A stretch of 60,058 nt of DNA, taken from NCBI GenBank assembly GCA_030595665.1, contig JAUVCV010000011.1, forward strand, positions 1 through 60,058, in the 5' to 3' direction. The notes beneath the pieces are model-generated. The model did not search any database. It was not told where the DNA came from and saw nothing but the letters and a program-made list of their open reading frames with translations. This document shows positions 37,584-47,196 of this stretch, piece after piece. A program made the position numbers and the translations under genes. The stretch is from Methanogenium sp. (GTDB lineage: Archaea; Halobacteriota; Methanomicrobia; Methanomicrobiales; Methanomicrobiaceae). How positions within the stretch are numbered: position 1 is the stretch's first letter; the number at the start of each line of letters is the position of its first letter.

Positions 37584-37589
37584 TCTGAT

Positions 37590-38039
37590 ATGGCTGACGA
37601 AAAGATGAGACTTATCCGTGCACGCAATGGGAAGCGGGCAACCTTTAAGCGCCAGTGTATTCATCATAAGAAGAAACTGGATGACGTATGGAGGCGCCCA
37701 CGTGGTCTTCAGAGCAAAATGCGCAAGCAGATCCGTGCAAAGGGTCGTCTTCCGAAACCAGGGTTTGGAGGCCCTGCCGCTGTACGTGGATTCCACCCCA
37801 GTGGATATGAGGAAGTACTCATATTCACACCTGCAGATCTTGAAGGGCTGAACTCTGAGACGCATGCAGTCCGTATTGCACGCACTGTCGGAAACAAGAA
37901 ACGGGAAGTCATTCAGGACAAGGCACTTGAGCTTGGGCTTAAGGTACTCAACCTGAAGGATGCATCCAGAAAGGTTGTAGAAGAGCCCGAAGTTGTGGAA
38001 GAGGACGTCGCTGAAGAAGAGGTGGCTTTAGATGAGTGA
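37590..38039 (+). CDS. rpl32e: 50S ribosomal protein L32e (eL32)
   Basis: 149 residues: [20 protein letters not shown] near 15 and [20 protein letters not shown] near 52 are diagnostic. The C-terminus is a Glu-rich tail ([19 protein letters not shown]). Its end overlaps L19e by eight bases. Confidence 0.97.
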   Translation: MADEKMRLIRARNGKRATFKRQCIHHKKKLDDVWRRPRGLQSKMRKQIRAKGRLPKPGFGGPAAVRGFHPSGYEEVLIFTPADLEGLNSETHAVRIARTVGNKKREVIQDKALELGLKVLNLKDASRKVVEEPEVVEEDVAEEEVALDE

Positions 38040-38484
38040 CCTTAAGAATCAGCGCCGTATCGCAGCAGCTGTTCTGAAGTGCGGTGTTCACCGTGTCTGG
38101 ATGGACAGCGAGCGTGAGGACGATATTGAAAATGCGATCTCACGTGAGGACATGCGTGGCCTTATTGAAGATGGTGCGATTCGTGCAAAGCCGGTTAAAG
38201 GCGTTAGCCGCGGCCGTGCACGTATTCTCGCTGCAAAGCGTTCCTATGGTCACTGTAAGGGCCATGGACGTAGGAAAGGAGCATCCAATGCACGAACCCC
38301 GTCTAAGCGGGTATGGATCAAAAAGATTCGTGCAATCCGACGTGAACTCCGTGTACTGCGTGACGACGGTACTATCGACGTTACTCTGTACCGCAGGGTA
38401 TATCGGAAGGCAGCAGGCGGTCAGTACCGCAGTGTGGCACATATGAAAGCACAGCTTGAGCAAATTCAGGGGAGGATGAACTAA
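38032..38484 (+). CDS. rpl19e: 50S ribosomal protein L19e (eL19)
   Basis: 150 residues: [20 protein letters not shown] at the start, [20 protein letters not shown] near 60 and [20 protein letters not shown] near 86. The helical C-terminus is typical of the archaeal form. The stop overlaps the L18 start (TAATG). Confidence 0.98.
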   Translation: MSDLKNQRRIAAAVLKCGVHRVWMDSEREDDIENAISREDMRGLIEDGAIRAKPVKGVSRGRARILAAKRSYGHCKGHGRRKGASNARTPSKRVWIKKIRAIRRELRVLRDDGTIDVTLYRRVYRKAAGGQYRSVAHMKAQLEQIQGRMN

Positions 38485-39011
38485 TGGCATCCGGACCACG
38501 GTATTTTGTCCCGTTCAGAAGGAGACATGAAGGCAAAACTGATTATTATTCCCGGATGCGACTTCTCCTCTCCGAGAAACCACGTATGGTCGTACGCAAG
38601 ACCAACCGGCAGATCATTGTTCAGTTGGTAGATGCTACACTTGAGGGTGACCTGACACGTGTTGCGGCATACTCAAATGAACTGGAAGGATACGGTTTTA
38701 CCGGTGCTATGGGAAATACTCCTGCAGCATATCTCACTGGCATGCTCTTTGCGGTGCGTGCACGGAATGCAGGCTATGAAGAGGCAATTCTCGACATTGG
38801 TCTGACCCGTTCAACCCCAGGAGGAAAGGTGTTTGGTGCACTGAAAGGCGCTGTGGATGCAGGCCTTGAAGTTCCCCACGGTGAGTCTATCCTTCCGGGT
38901 GATGACAGGATAAAGGGCGCACACATTGCAGCATATGCACCAGAGCGTGCAGCAGATCTCGTTGCAAATGTGGAACAGGCAGCAGAAGCAATCATGAAGG
39001 AGCTGAAGTAA
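38484..39011 (+). CDS. rpl18: 50S ribosomal protein L18 (uL18)
   Basis: 175 residues: [20 protein letters not shown] near 6 and [20 protein letters not shown] near 33 mark the archaeal/eukaryotic L18 (L5e) that binds 5S rRNA. It ends in a helical segment ([15 protein letters not shown]). Confidence 0.98.
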   Translation: MASGPRYFVPFRRRHEGKTDYYSRMRLLLSEKPRMVVRKTNRQIIVQLVDATLEGDLTRVAAYSNELEGYGFTGAMGNTPAAYLTGMLFAVRARNAGYEEAILDIGLTRSTPGGKVFGALKGAVDAGLEVPHGESILPGDDRIKGAHIAAYAPERAADLVANVEQAAEAIMKELK

Positions 39012-39012
39012 T

Positions 39013-39630
39013 ATGGCCTATGAACGGGAAGTATGGGTTCCTATCACAGGTCTTGGAAGACAGGTTGCTGCCGGCGATTATACAAGTCTTAAAGAAGTGC
39101 TTGACATCGGCAGGCCTATTAAAGAACCGGGTATTGTCGACTATTTCTTCCCTGACCTTGAAGATGAAGTACTCGACATCAACATGGTTCAGAGAATGAC
39201 TGACAGTGGCCGACGTGTCAAATTCCGTGCTGTTGTCGTTGTGGGAAACCGTGACGGCTACGTCGGATATGGACAGGCAAAGGACGCACAGGTTGGCAAT
39301 GCTATCAAGAAAGCAATTGCAAATGCGAAAGTCAATGTCATCTATGTAAGACGTGGATGTGGAAGCTGGGAATGTGGCTGCGGCGAAGCGCACTCCATTC
39401 CGCTGCGTGTTCAGGGGAAGTCAGGCAGTGTGTCTATCACGCTGATTCCGGCACCTCAGGGTATTGGCCTTGTTACCGGTGACATCGGAAAGAAGGTTCT
39501 CCAACTTGCAGGCGTTACGGATCTCTGGACCTCATCATTTGGGCAGACCCGTACAACCATCAACTTTGCAAAGGCGACCTTTGATGCACTGAAAAACGCA
39601 AATCTCATCCGGACAGGAGTGATGGATTAA
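39013..39630 (+). CDS. rps5: 30S ribosomal protein S5 (uS5)
   Basis: 205 residues: [20 protein letters not shown] near 8, [20 protein letters not shown] near 76 (S5 double-stranded RNA-binding domain) and [20 protein letters not shown] near 168. It lies at the mRNA entry and has a role in decoding accuracy. Its last base is the first of the L30 ATG. Confidence 0.98.
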   Translation: MAYEREVWVPITGLGRQVAAGDYTSLKEVLDIGRPIKEPGIVDYFFPDLEDEVLDINMVQRMTDSGRRVKFRAVVVVGNRDGYVGYGQAKDAQVGNAIKKAIANAKVNVIYVRRGCGSWECGCGEAHSIPLRVQGKSGSVSITLIPAPQGIGLVTGDIGKKVLQLAGVTDLWTSSFGQTRTTINFAKATFDALKNANLIRTGVMD

Positions 39631-40091
39631 TGTATGTTGTAGTACAGGTGCGCGGTGTTGTCAACTGTAACAGGGAGATTAAAGATACCCTGAAGATGCT
39701 CCGCCTTCACCACATCAATCACTGTGTCCTTGTCCCTGACACCCCGGCATACCTCGGTATGATCCGGAAGGTCAAGGATTATGTGGCATACGGCGAGGCT
39801 GATCCCGAAATTCTGGGAAAAGTTCTGACCACCCGTGGCCGGCTGACCGGAAACATACGCCTCACTGAGGAGTATGTGAAGGAGAACTCTAAGTTTGAGG
39901 ACATCAATGCGTTTGCAGCCGCACTCTGTGCAGGCGAGGCATCCATTGCTGATGTGCCCGAACTCAAGCCAGTACTCCGGCTCCACCCCCCGCGTAAGGG
40001 ACACAAGTCCATTAAGCGGACATACCAGCAGGGTGGCGCACTCGGAAACTATGGAAGTGAGATTAATTCGCTTCTTTACAGGATGCGGTGA
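39630..40091 (+). CDS. rpl30: 50S ribosomal protein L30 (uL30)
   Basis: 153 residues, the long archaeal/eukaryotic (L7e) form: the L30 core ([20 protein letters not shown] near 4) plus the extension with [20 protein letters not shown] near 115. Overlaps the S5 stop by one base. Confidence 0.97.
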   Translation: MYVVVQVRGVVNCNREIKDTLKMLRLHHINHCVLVPDTPAYLGMIRKVKDYVAYGEADPEILGKVLTTRGRLTGNIRLTEEYVKENSKFEDINAFAAALCAGEASIADVPELKPVLRLHPPRKGHKSIKRTYQQGGALGNYGSEINSLLYRMR

Positions 40092-40096
40092 ATTAG

Positions 40097-40522
40097 ATGC
40101 CAGTAAACAAACGCTCAAAATATCGTGGTTCACGGACATGCGGTGGCGGAACACACAAGAACCGTCGTGGTGCCGGAAACCGTGGTGGCAGAGGCCGCGC
40201 GGGTCATCGTGATCACCGTTTCTCCCATTACCTTCTCTTAGGGGAAGTTCACAATGGTAAACATGGATTCGTGAACAAAAACCCATCCTCTGTTGATAGC
40301 CTTGATGTCGGGGATATTGACCAGATCGCAGATACTCTTGTGGCATCAGGGAACGCAGAGATGGATGGGGACACCATCGTCATTGATGCAGGCCAAATCG
40401 GTATTGATAAAATACTTGGAGGCGGACAGGTTACCAAGAAGATGAACATCTCTGCTTTGTCATTTACTGACAAAGCCCGACAAAAGATAGAAGAGAACGG
40501 TGGCCAGGCACTGGACGCCTGA
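40097..40522 (+). CDS. rpl15: 50S ribosomal protein L15 (uL15)
   Basis: 141 residues: the basic N-terminus KYRGSRTCGGGTHKNRRGAG near 8 and the C-terminal phrase ISALSFTDKARQKIEENGGQ. It is the last ribosomal protein gene of the cluster. Its stop lies in the hairpin at 40517-40539. Confidence 0.97.
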   Translation: MPVNKRSKYRGSRTCGGGTHKNRRGAGNRGGRGRAGHRDHRFSHYLLLGEVHNGKHGFVNKNPSSVDSLDVGDIDQIADTLVASGNAEMDGDTIVIDAGQIGIDKILGGGQVTKKMNISALSFTDKARQKIEENGGQALDA

Positions 40523-40539
40523 TTCTCTTTTTTTTCAGG
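40517..40539 (+). terminator. stop-codon hairpin with T run after L15
   Basis: CCTGA and TCAGG pair around a loop containing TTCTC and a long T run, overlapping the L15 stop and 11 bases before the secY start. Its sequence closely matches the hairpin at the end of L29. The T run makes partial termination or 3' processing between the ribosomal genes and secY plausible. Confidence 0.45.
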
Positions 40540-40549
40540 AAATTGTACT

Positions 40550-41983
40550 ATGGGAGCGATGCTGGATCGATTAGAACCGCTGCTGGCAGCAATGCCTGCA
40601 GTAAGAAGTCCGGAAGGGCACGTCCACTTTAAAAATAAGTTAATCTGGACTGCTGCTATTCTGATTTTGTATTTTGTACTGACCAATATTCCGGTGTTTG
40701 GGCTTGATCCGAGTTCACAGGATATTTTTTCATTCTATCGTGCCCTCTTAGCAGGGGCGAGTGGCTCAATTGCCCATCTGGGTATCGGGCCGATTGTCAC
40801 TGCATCCATTGTGCTTCAGCTCCTCAAAGGTGCTGATCTTCTGGATTTAGATACCGGTGATGCACGTGGACAGGTCATGTACATGGGCTTACAGAAGCTC
40901 CTGATATTTGTCATGATCGTGCTTGAGGCACTTCCGAATGTTATCGGTGGATTCCTTTCCCCGGACCCGGTCGTTGCAAATGCATTATTTGGCGGAAACC
41001 TCGGTGCTGTAACGTTCCTTGTCTTTTTGCAGATCTGTATCGGTGGGGTACTGATCTTCTTTATGGATGAGGTTGTTACAAAATGGGGGGTCGGCTCTGG
41101 CGTCGGTCTCTTTATCGTTGCTGGTGTTTCTCAGGGTCTTGTCAACGGTTTCCTGAATTGGAATGCTGTTCAGGATGCATACCCCATCGGGTTCTTCCCG
41201 CGGCTCTTTGCGGTCATTATGGATGGTGCACCATTCCTGGAGTACTTCGGCACTGATATGCTCGCTTTGGTTACGACCGTTGTGATCTTCCTTGTGATTG
41301 TCTATGTAGAGTCGACACGGATTGAGATCCCGCTTGCACATTCGTCTGTACGTGGTGCCCGTGGGCGTTTCCCGGTGAAACTCATCTATGCCAGTGTGCT
41401 GCCGATGATTCTTGTCCGTGTTCTGCAGGCAAATCTCCAGATGCTGGGTCTTTTCCTGAACAATCTTGGGATAACGATCCTGGGTGCGTATCAGGGCAGC
41501 ACCCCGCTGAACGGGATTATGTATTTCCTTGCACCTATCAACGGTCCGTCTGACTGGATGTGGTGGGCCTACGATGTTGGTCACCCCATCTGGCAGATTT
41601 TCATCCGTATGGGTCTTGACCTGTTTGTGATGGTGGTCGGTGGCGCAATCTTCGCTCTCTTCTGGGTGAAGACGGCTGGCCTTGACTCGTCTCATGTGGC
41701 ACGGCAGATCCAGATGAGCGGTATGTCTATCCCCGGATACCGGAGATCGGAGCAGGTGCTTGTCAGGTATCTGGATCGTTATATTCCGCGTGTCACGGTC
41801 ATCGGTGGTGTCTTTGTTGGTCTCCTCAGTGTGGTGGCGAACTACTTTGGTGTCATAGGAATGGTCGGAGGAACTGGTCTCCTGCTGACAGTCAGTATTG
41901 TATACCGGCTGTATGAGGAGGTTGCAAGTGAACAGATCATGGAGATGTACCCGTTCATGCGCGGGTTCTTCGGTAAGGAGTGA
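40550..41983 (+). CDS. secY: protein translocase subunit SecY (Sec61 alpha)
   Basis: 477 residues with about ten transmembrane helices, the channel of the Sec translocon in the cytoplasmic membrane. FKNKLIWTAAILILYFVLTN marks TM1 (about 27-46). The plug region and GIGPIVTASIVLQLLKGADL, which begins TM2b, lie near 77-96. The signature RGARGRFPVKLIYASVLPMI lies near 268. It exports the many surface proteins seen in this window. Its last bases overlap the reading frame of adk. Confidence 0.97.
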   Translation: MGAMLDRLEPLLAAMPAVRSPEGHVHFKNKLIWTAAILILYFVLTNIPVFGLDPSSQDIFSFYRALLAGASGSIAHLGIGPIVTASIVLQLLKGADLLDLDTGDARGQVMYMGLQKLLIFVMIVLEALPNVIGGFLSPDPVVANALFGGNLGAVTFLVFLQICIGGVLIFFMDEVVTKWGVGSGVGLFIVAGVSQGLVNGFLNWNAVQDAYPIGFFPRLFAVIMDGAPFLEYFGTDMLALVTTVVIFLVIVYVESTRIEIPLAHSSVRGARGRFPVKLIYASVLPMILVRVLQANLQMLGLFLNNLGITILGAYQGSTPLNGIMYFLAPINGPSDWMWWAYDVGHPIWQIFIRMGLDLFVMVVGGAIFALFWVKTAGLDSSHVARQIQMSGMSIPGYRRSEQVLVRYLDRYIPRVTVIGGVFVGLLSVVANYFGVIGMVGGTGLLLTVSIVYRLYEEVASEQIMEMYPFMRGFFGKE

Positions 41984-41991
41984 AGTGTAGG

Positions 41992-42561
41992 ATGGGTAAA
42001 AAAGTAGTAATTACCGGTGTGCCGGGAGTCGGCAAGACAACCGTCATTAATCAGACAATATCTGAACTCGCATCTGAGGATGTTGAGTATCAGAATATTA
42101 ATTTTGGCTCATGCATGTTTGATGTTGCATCCGGTCAGGGTCTCGTTGAGAGCCGTGATGAGATGCGTAAACTCGAACAGGCAAAGCAGCGTGAACTGCA
42201 GCGTAATGCTGCTCAGTTCATTGCAAAAACAGAGGGCAATGTCATCATTGATACTCACTGCACGGTGAAGACTCCGGGTGGATATCTGGCAGGTCTTCCT
42301 GAGTGGGTGCTCAAAGAACTGATGCCTGATATCGTTGTCCTTATCGAGACAGACGAAGATCAGATCCTGATGCGGCGCATGGGAGATGAGTCCCGGGTGC
42401 GTGACGCTGAAGGGTATCATGCTATCTGTGAGCACCAGCAGTTCAACCGTTCAATGGCAGCTTCATATGCGATGTTGACCGGTTGCACAGTCAAAATCAT
42501 AGTCAATGCTGACAATCTGCTTGATCGGTCAGTAGAAGAACTCAAAGAGATTCTGAGGTGA
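41992..42561 (+). CDS. adkA: archaeal adenylate kinase (AdkA type)
   Basis: 189 residues from ATG 41992 (MGKKVVITGVPGVGKTTVIN); the frame also opens four codons earlier, inside the secY end. The P-loop GVPGVGKTT is at 9-17. It converts AMP and ATP to two ADP. The archaeal trimeric type is unrelated in detail to bacterial Adk. The position after secY is conserved. The stop overlaps the next start (GTGA). Confidence 0.95.
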   Translation: MGKKVVITGVPGVGKTTVINQTISELASEDVEYQNINFGSCMFDVASGQGLVESRDEMRKLEQAKQRELQRNAAQFIAKTEGNVIIDTHCTVKTPGGYLAGLPEWVLKELMPDIVVLIETDEDQILMRRMGDESRVRDAEGYHAICEHQQFNRSMAASYAMLTGCTVKIIVNADNLLDRSVEELKEILR

Positions 42562-43241
42562 GGGATATCGCAAAAACCAGCAAACCGGCAGGAAAAGGGG
42601 TTATGGGTGGCATGACCTCCTTTTTCATTGTCATGCTGATTGCGATGGGGGCCTATTCAATTCCCCCTGTTCGTGACGCCATTGGATATGGTGCCAATTT
42701 TATCTTTGGACCCATGGCAAACGCCATAGGTGTTACTGACAATCCCAATCTCTGGGTAATTATGATCCTGATTCTTGCATCAATAACCGGATGCTATTCG
42801 TCTCTTCTCCAGAAGTATACGATTGATTATGAGAAGATGCAGGTCGTTCAGGCAAAGATGAAGGATTTCCAGAAGATATACCGTGAAGCACAGCTTGCAG
42901 GTGAAGAGAAGCAACTGAAAAAGCTCAATGACAAGCGGGCACGGATGATGGAAGAGCAGATGCAGATGTCCCAGGAGCAGTTTAAGCCGATGGGATGGAT
43001 TCTGATTGTAACGGTTCCCATCTTTATCTGGATGCTCTGGACTATCGGGAATCTGCAGGCAGCATTAGATGCCGGCACTATTCTTATTGATGAAATGCCA
43101 ACAATTGTCTTCCCGTATATGGGTGAGATTGTGCTTAATCAGGTAGCCTTCTTCCTTCCTGCGTGGATTCTCTGGTATATGATCTGCTCTATCTGTCTTT
43201 CGCAGGTAATCAGGAAAGCCCTTAATATCGGAGGGCTCTGA
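42558..43241 (+). CDS. DUF106 membrane protein (archaeal Oxa1/YidC-like, EMC3/TMCO1 family)
   Basis: 227 residues from GTG 42558: a transmembrane helix near 20-38, another near 63-80, a cytoplasmic Lys/Glu-rich coiled segment (YEKMQVVQAKMKDFQKIYRE and onward, about 91-145), then two more helices. This is the layout of archaeal Oxa1-superfamily insertases. Linked to secY, it probably inserts membrane proteins. It overlaps adk and cmk by a few bases. In many archaea L34e lies between this gene and cmk; it is missing here. Confidence 0.9.
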   Translation: MRDIAKTSKPAGKGVMGGMTSFFIVMLIAMGAYSIPPVRDAIGYGANFIFGPMANAIGVTDNPNLWVIMILILASITGCYSSLLQKYTIDYEKMQVVQAKMKDFQKIYREAQLAGEEKQLKKLNDKRARMMEEQMQMSQEQFKPMGWILIVTVPIFIWMLWTIGNLQAALDAGTILIDEMPTIVFPYMGEIVLNQVAFFLPAWILWYMICSICLSQVIRKALNIGGL

Positions 43242-43768
43242 TGCGTATTACGGTAAGCGGCCCACCGGGAAGCGGAACGACGTCACTTGCCAAATATCTG
43301 GTAAAGAAACACGAGTTCAGTCAGATATCTGCAGGGGAGGTCTTTCGTGGGCTCGCTGCAGAACGTGGTATGGATCTCGCTGACTTCGGGAGGCTTGCAG
43401 AGGACGATGAATCCGTGGACCGGATGATCGATGCCCGTCAGAAGGAGATTGGCGAGGTTCGCAATAATATCATTATTGAGGGGCGCCTTGCAGGGCATAT
43501 GATTGATAACGCGGATATCCGTATCTGGGTGGCGGCGTCTGTTGAATGCCGGTCTGTGCGCATCTCTGACCGTGAAGGGATCGATCCACAGACAGCAGTT
43601 GAACTCACGATTGAACGTGAGGACTGTGAGGCTGGCAGATACCACAAATACTACAATATTGACATCAATGATCTCACCCCCTATGATCTCGTGATTAATT
43701 CCGAGGTCTGGGGAATTGAGGATATTGGTGCCATTGTTGATGCGGCAATTGCCGGTATCAAAGAATAA
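43241..43768 (+). CDS. cmk: cytidylate kinase
   Basis: 175 residues; P-loop SGPPGSGTTS at about 5-14, then GEVFRGLAAERGMDLADFG near 32 and IEGRLAGHMIDNADIRIW near 76. It phosphorylates CMP and dCMP. It is the last gene of the operon; L14e and cbf5, which often follow it in archaea, are absent. Confidence 0.95.
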   Translation: MRITVSGPPGSGTTSLAKYLVKKHEFSQISAGEVFRGLAAERGMDLADFGRLAEDDESVDRMIDARQKEIGEVRNNIIIEGRLAGHMIDNADIRIWVAASVECRSVRISDREGIDPQTAVELTIEREDCEAGRYHKYYNIDINDLTPYDLVINSEVWGIEDIGAIVDAAIAGIKE

Positions 43769-43797
43769 TTTTTTCTCTTTGTTTTTTGTTTTTTTGT
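43769..43797 (+). terminator. T-rich terminator of the ribosomal operon
   Basis: TTTTTTCTCTTTGTTTTTTG followed by TTTTTTTG starts right after the cmk stop. It probably ends the operon. The remaining bases to 44034 hold no supported gene. Confidence 0.6.
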
Positions 43798-44034
43798 AGG
43801 AATGGATGCGTCGTCACGGTTCACTTTCTGTTATCACCGAATCACAGGCAGAGTGGTTGTGATCAGGTCAGATCATAACAACCGGAATGATAAAGGGTGA
43901 GCGGTTGGCAAATACCGGTAACAGTGTTTTTGGCGATCCGGTTTTTCCCATCAGTTTAACAGGGCGAATGTTGATGATGCACGCGGAGTCTTCAGCGAAC
44001 AGACTGATTAATACCCGGAGAACCCTATTTTGTA

Positions 44035-47000
44035 ATGATTATTGTGGAAGACAAAACCGGTGAAGCAAACATTGTTGTAATTCATGGTTTTTACAACCCT
44101 GATATACCTGACCGGTTCTGTTTCTTTGGTGAATCGGATAACTGTTCAGATGGGGTACCAACAAAACGCGGACGGAAGCCAAAACATCCCCGTGTCTATC
44201 CACATCCAAATGCTGTATCGGCAAATGAGTTGTGGCGTGTGCTGACGGGGGTTGCAGGTGCAAGCGATATAGAGTGGCACGAAGGTGTGCAGATTGCTGT
44301 TTTTCCCTCTGAAGCTGCAAAACCTCTCACATCATATATGCCTTCAATGGCGGCGTTTGTTTTTCAGAAACCATCACAGCAACTGTTGCCATGGAAATTT
44401 GCGACACTTTCCTGCAGCCTCTCTTCACTGGCCGGACTGTATACCCGGCTTTTTTCTCTCTTCACCTCCGGTGTCAGGGTTGGCGATTCATTACGATACT
44501 GGTTATTTGTCATCGGTTTTTCTGTAGAACTTGTCGCACGTGAACGTTTTATTCCTGCATTTATGAATGCGGCCGATACTCTGGCTGTATGGAAACCCCT
44601 CATTGGCGACGATGATAAAGACAGATATGCCCTGCTTGCCGGAGCAATGCCCCGTGTATGTGAATCGTGCGCAAATGGGTATGATGCAAATTTCGGATTT
44701 GTTCTCAGATCTGATTCAGATGCCATACTTGACCGGTTTGTGACATCTATGGTTTCCCAGTTGGTGACCGATGCTCTCTCTGATACGCCGGTTCCGTTTA
44801 AAATAAGTAAAAAAATGCAGACGTCCGAAACAGAGGCACTCTCATGTTTCCTGAAATTAACCGGATGTCCTGTGGATCAATGTCAGCCCGTTGCTCTTTC
44901 TGAAGCGTTTATTACAGAGATGAATGCCTGGCTTTCCAGGGGGCCTGATGAAGCCGAAGTCCACGAATTCAGAACCTGTTTTCGCCTTGAAGAACCGGGT
45001 GAAGAGGACGAAGATAATAACTGGAATATCACATTTCAGCTTCAGGCATGTGACGATCCTTCCCTGATCATTCCTGCAGAGGAGATCTGGAATCCGAGAA
45101 CCACAGAGCATACGTATCTGTTCAGCAGAACCAGCCATCCTGAAGAGGATTTACTGGCAGATCTTGGGCGTGCGGTCAGGATATTCCCCGGACTTGCGGC
45201 CGGTCTGAAGACCGCATGCCCGACAGCTCTGGCGATTGACACAGATGATATTTACCCGTTTTTAAGCGAGATATCTCCATTACTTCAGCAGGCAGGTTTT
45301 ACCGTGCTCCTGCCGCCCTGGTGGAAAGAGGAAAAAGTCAGACCCGTACTGAATATTGATCTAAAACCCCCGGAGAAACAGAAGAATGCTGGTTCCGGGT
45401 TTTTTTCCTTCAATAGTCTGCTGGATTTCAACTACACCATTGCACTGGGCGGTGAGACGTTCTCTGTTGATGAGTTTATGGAGCTTGCAGATATGAAGCG
45501 GTCGCTTGTTAATGTGAGGGGAAAATGGATTGCCTTCGATTACAAAGAGATCAAACGGACTCTGCGTGCGTTTGAGAAGAAGTATGCGGACGACGGTATT
45601 GAACTGGGTGATCTGTTAAAACTTGAAACCACACATGCCTTTGAACAGACACTGGAGGTTGAAGTTTCATCACCCGGCGGGCAGGTGGGGGAGATACTGA
45701 ATAATATCCGGGGGGTGACGAAACCGGAACCGATTGAAATTCCTGACACATTTGTCGGGCAACTCCGGCCATACCAGTTGACAGGAGTCTCCTGGCTCTC
45801 TTTTCTCACACGGCAGGGGCTGGGGGCATGCCTTGCTGATGACATGGGATTGGGCAAAACCCCGCAGTTTATCGCGTATCTGCTCGCAGAGATGAAATAT
45901 TCAAAGATGCCGGCAACACCGGTGCTTGTCATCTGCCCGATGTCAATTATCGGTAACTGGAAGCGTGAGTTTGCCAGGTTTGCACCAGGTATCTCTGTAT
46001 ATATTCATCATGGCGGGGAGCGTGTCAGGGGTGAAGAGTTTGCAGAGGCGATATCTGCATATGATGTGGTCATTACCACATACAGTCTCGCAAACCGCGA
46101 TATCGATACAATCAATCTGGTTCAGTGGGCATGTCTCCTGCTGGATGAGGCCCAGAACATCAAAAATCACCTGACCAAACAGTCCCGTGCCATCAGGACA
46201 ATCCCTGCGGCCCGGAGAATTGCACTGACCGGCACGCCTGTTGAAAACAGGCTGACAGAACTGTGGTCTATCATGGATTTCTTAAACCGGGGTTATCTGG
46301 GTTCATATGGCAGTTATTATACGGAGTTTGCCGTGCCCGTTGAGCGGCATCATGACGTTGATGCGGGTGCTCTGCTGAGAAAGATGATCGGCCCGTTTGT
46401 TATGCGGAGGGTAAAGACCGATCGTTCCATCATACAGGATCTGCCGGATAAGATTGAACAGAAGGTCTTTTGCACACTGACAAAGGAACAGGCAACTTTG
46501 TATCAGGCAACGGTTGACGGGATGCTCAGGGCGGCTGATGAATCCGAGGGTATTCAGAGAAAGGGTATCATATTGTCTGCCATTACCCGGCTAAAGCAGA
46601 TCTGCAACCATCCTGTGCTGTTCACCAGTGACGGCTGTATCAATTCTGTGAGATCCGGTAAACTGGTGCGTCTTTTTGAGATGCTTGACGAAGTCATCGA
46701 TAATGGCGATAAGGCGATTGTGTTTACCCAGTATGCCACATTTGCAGAGCAGCTTCAGGTGTTGATGCGGGATAAATTTTCGGAGGAGGTGTTGCTTTTG
46801 CACGGTAAAACATCAAGAAAAAAGCGTGACGAGGCGGTGGAATCGTTCCAGTCAGAGAATGGCCCGCGGCTGTTTGTCATTTCACTGAAGGCCGGTGGTG
46901 TGGGACTGAACCTGACATCTGCGAGTCATGTGTTTCATGTGGACCGGTGGTGGAATCCGGCGGTTGAGGATCAGGCGACCGACCGGGCATACCGGATTGG

Positions 47001-47196
47001 GCAGACAAAGAATGTGCAGGTGCATCTGATGATATCCGCAGGTACGCTTGAGGAGCAGATTGATGCGATGCTTGAAGAGAAACGAAAGCTTGCAGATGAG
47101 ATTATCGGTTCGGGGGAGGACTGGTTTACGGGTCTCTCTACTGATAAACTGAGAGAACTGGTCTCGCTCAGTGCAGATGCGTTTGGAGAGTCCTGA
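44035..47196 (+). CDS. SNF2-family DNA-dependent ATPase (Swi2/Snf2-like)
   Basis: 1053 residues. The N-terminal 550 residues are a family-specific domain. The motor follows: QLRPYQLTGVSWLSFLTRQG near 578, Walker A in ADDMGLGKT near 600, the DEAQ box (LLLDEAQNIK) near 702 and TGTPVENRLTELWSIMDFLN near 736. The second lobe has LFVISLKAGGVGLNLTSASH near 945 and DRAYRIGQTKNVQVH. Such enzymes translocate on DNA and remodel bound proteins; the archaeal ones are poorly studied. The stop overlaps the next gene by one base, so it works with the SWIM protein. Confidence 0.93.
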   Translation: MIIVEDKTGEANIVVIHGFYNPDIPDRFCFFGESDNCSDGVPTKRGRKPKHPRVYPHPNAVSANELWRVLTGVAGASDIEWHEGVQIAVFPSEAAKPLTSYMPSMAAFVFQKPSQQLLPWKFATLSCSLSSLAGLYTRLFSLFTSGVRVGDSLRYWLFVIGFSVELVARERFIPAFMNAADTLAVWKPLIGDDDKDRYALLAGAMPRVCESCANGYDANFGFVLRSDSDAILDRFVTSMVSQLVTDALSDTPVPFKISKKMQTSETEALSCFLKLTGCPVDQCQPVALSEAFITEMNAWLSRGPDEAEVHEFRTCFRLEEPGEEDEDNNWNITFQLQACDDPSLIIPAEEIWNPRTTEHTYLFSRTSHPEEDLLADLGRAVRIFPGLAAGLKTACPTALAIDTDDIYPFLSEISPLLQQAGFTVLLPPWWKEEKVRPVLNIDLKPPEKQKNAGSGFFSFNSLLDFNYTIALGGETFSVDEFMELADMKRSLVNVRGKWIAFDYKEIKRTLRAFEKKYADDGIELGDLLKLETTHAFEQTLEVEVSSPGGQVGEILNNIRGVTKPEPIEIPDTFVGQLRPYQLTGVSWLSFLTRQGLGACLADDMGLGKTPQFIAYLLAEMKYSKMPATPVLVICPMSIIGNWKREFARFAPGISVYIHHGGERVRGEEFAEAISAYDVVITTYSLANRDIDTINLVQWACLLLDEAQNIKNHLTKQSRAIRTIPAARRIALTGTPVENRLTELWSIMDFLNRGYLGSYGSYYTEFAVPVERHHDVDAGALLRKMIGPFVMRRVKTDRSIIQDLPDKIEQKVFCTLTKEQATLYQATVDGMLRAADESEGIQRKGIILSAITRLKQICNHPVLFTSDGCINSVRSGKLVRLFEMLDEVIDNGDKAIVFTQYATFAEQLQVLMRDKFSEEVLLLHGKTSRKKRDEAVESFQSENGPRLFVISLKAGGVGLNLTSASHVFHVDRWWNPAVEDQATDRAYRIGQTKNVQVHLMISAGTLEEQIDAMLEEKRKLADEIIGSGEDWFTGLSTDKLRELVSLSADAFGES

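Noticed and set aside
43960-44015. Possible C/D-box guide RNA (TTGATGATG ... CTGA)
   Set aside because: The boxes are only about 35 bases apart, too short for both guide regions, and the C box is off consensus.
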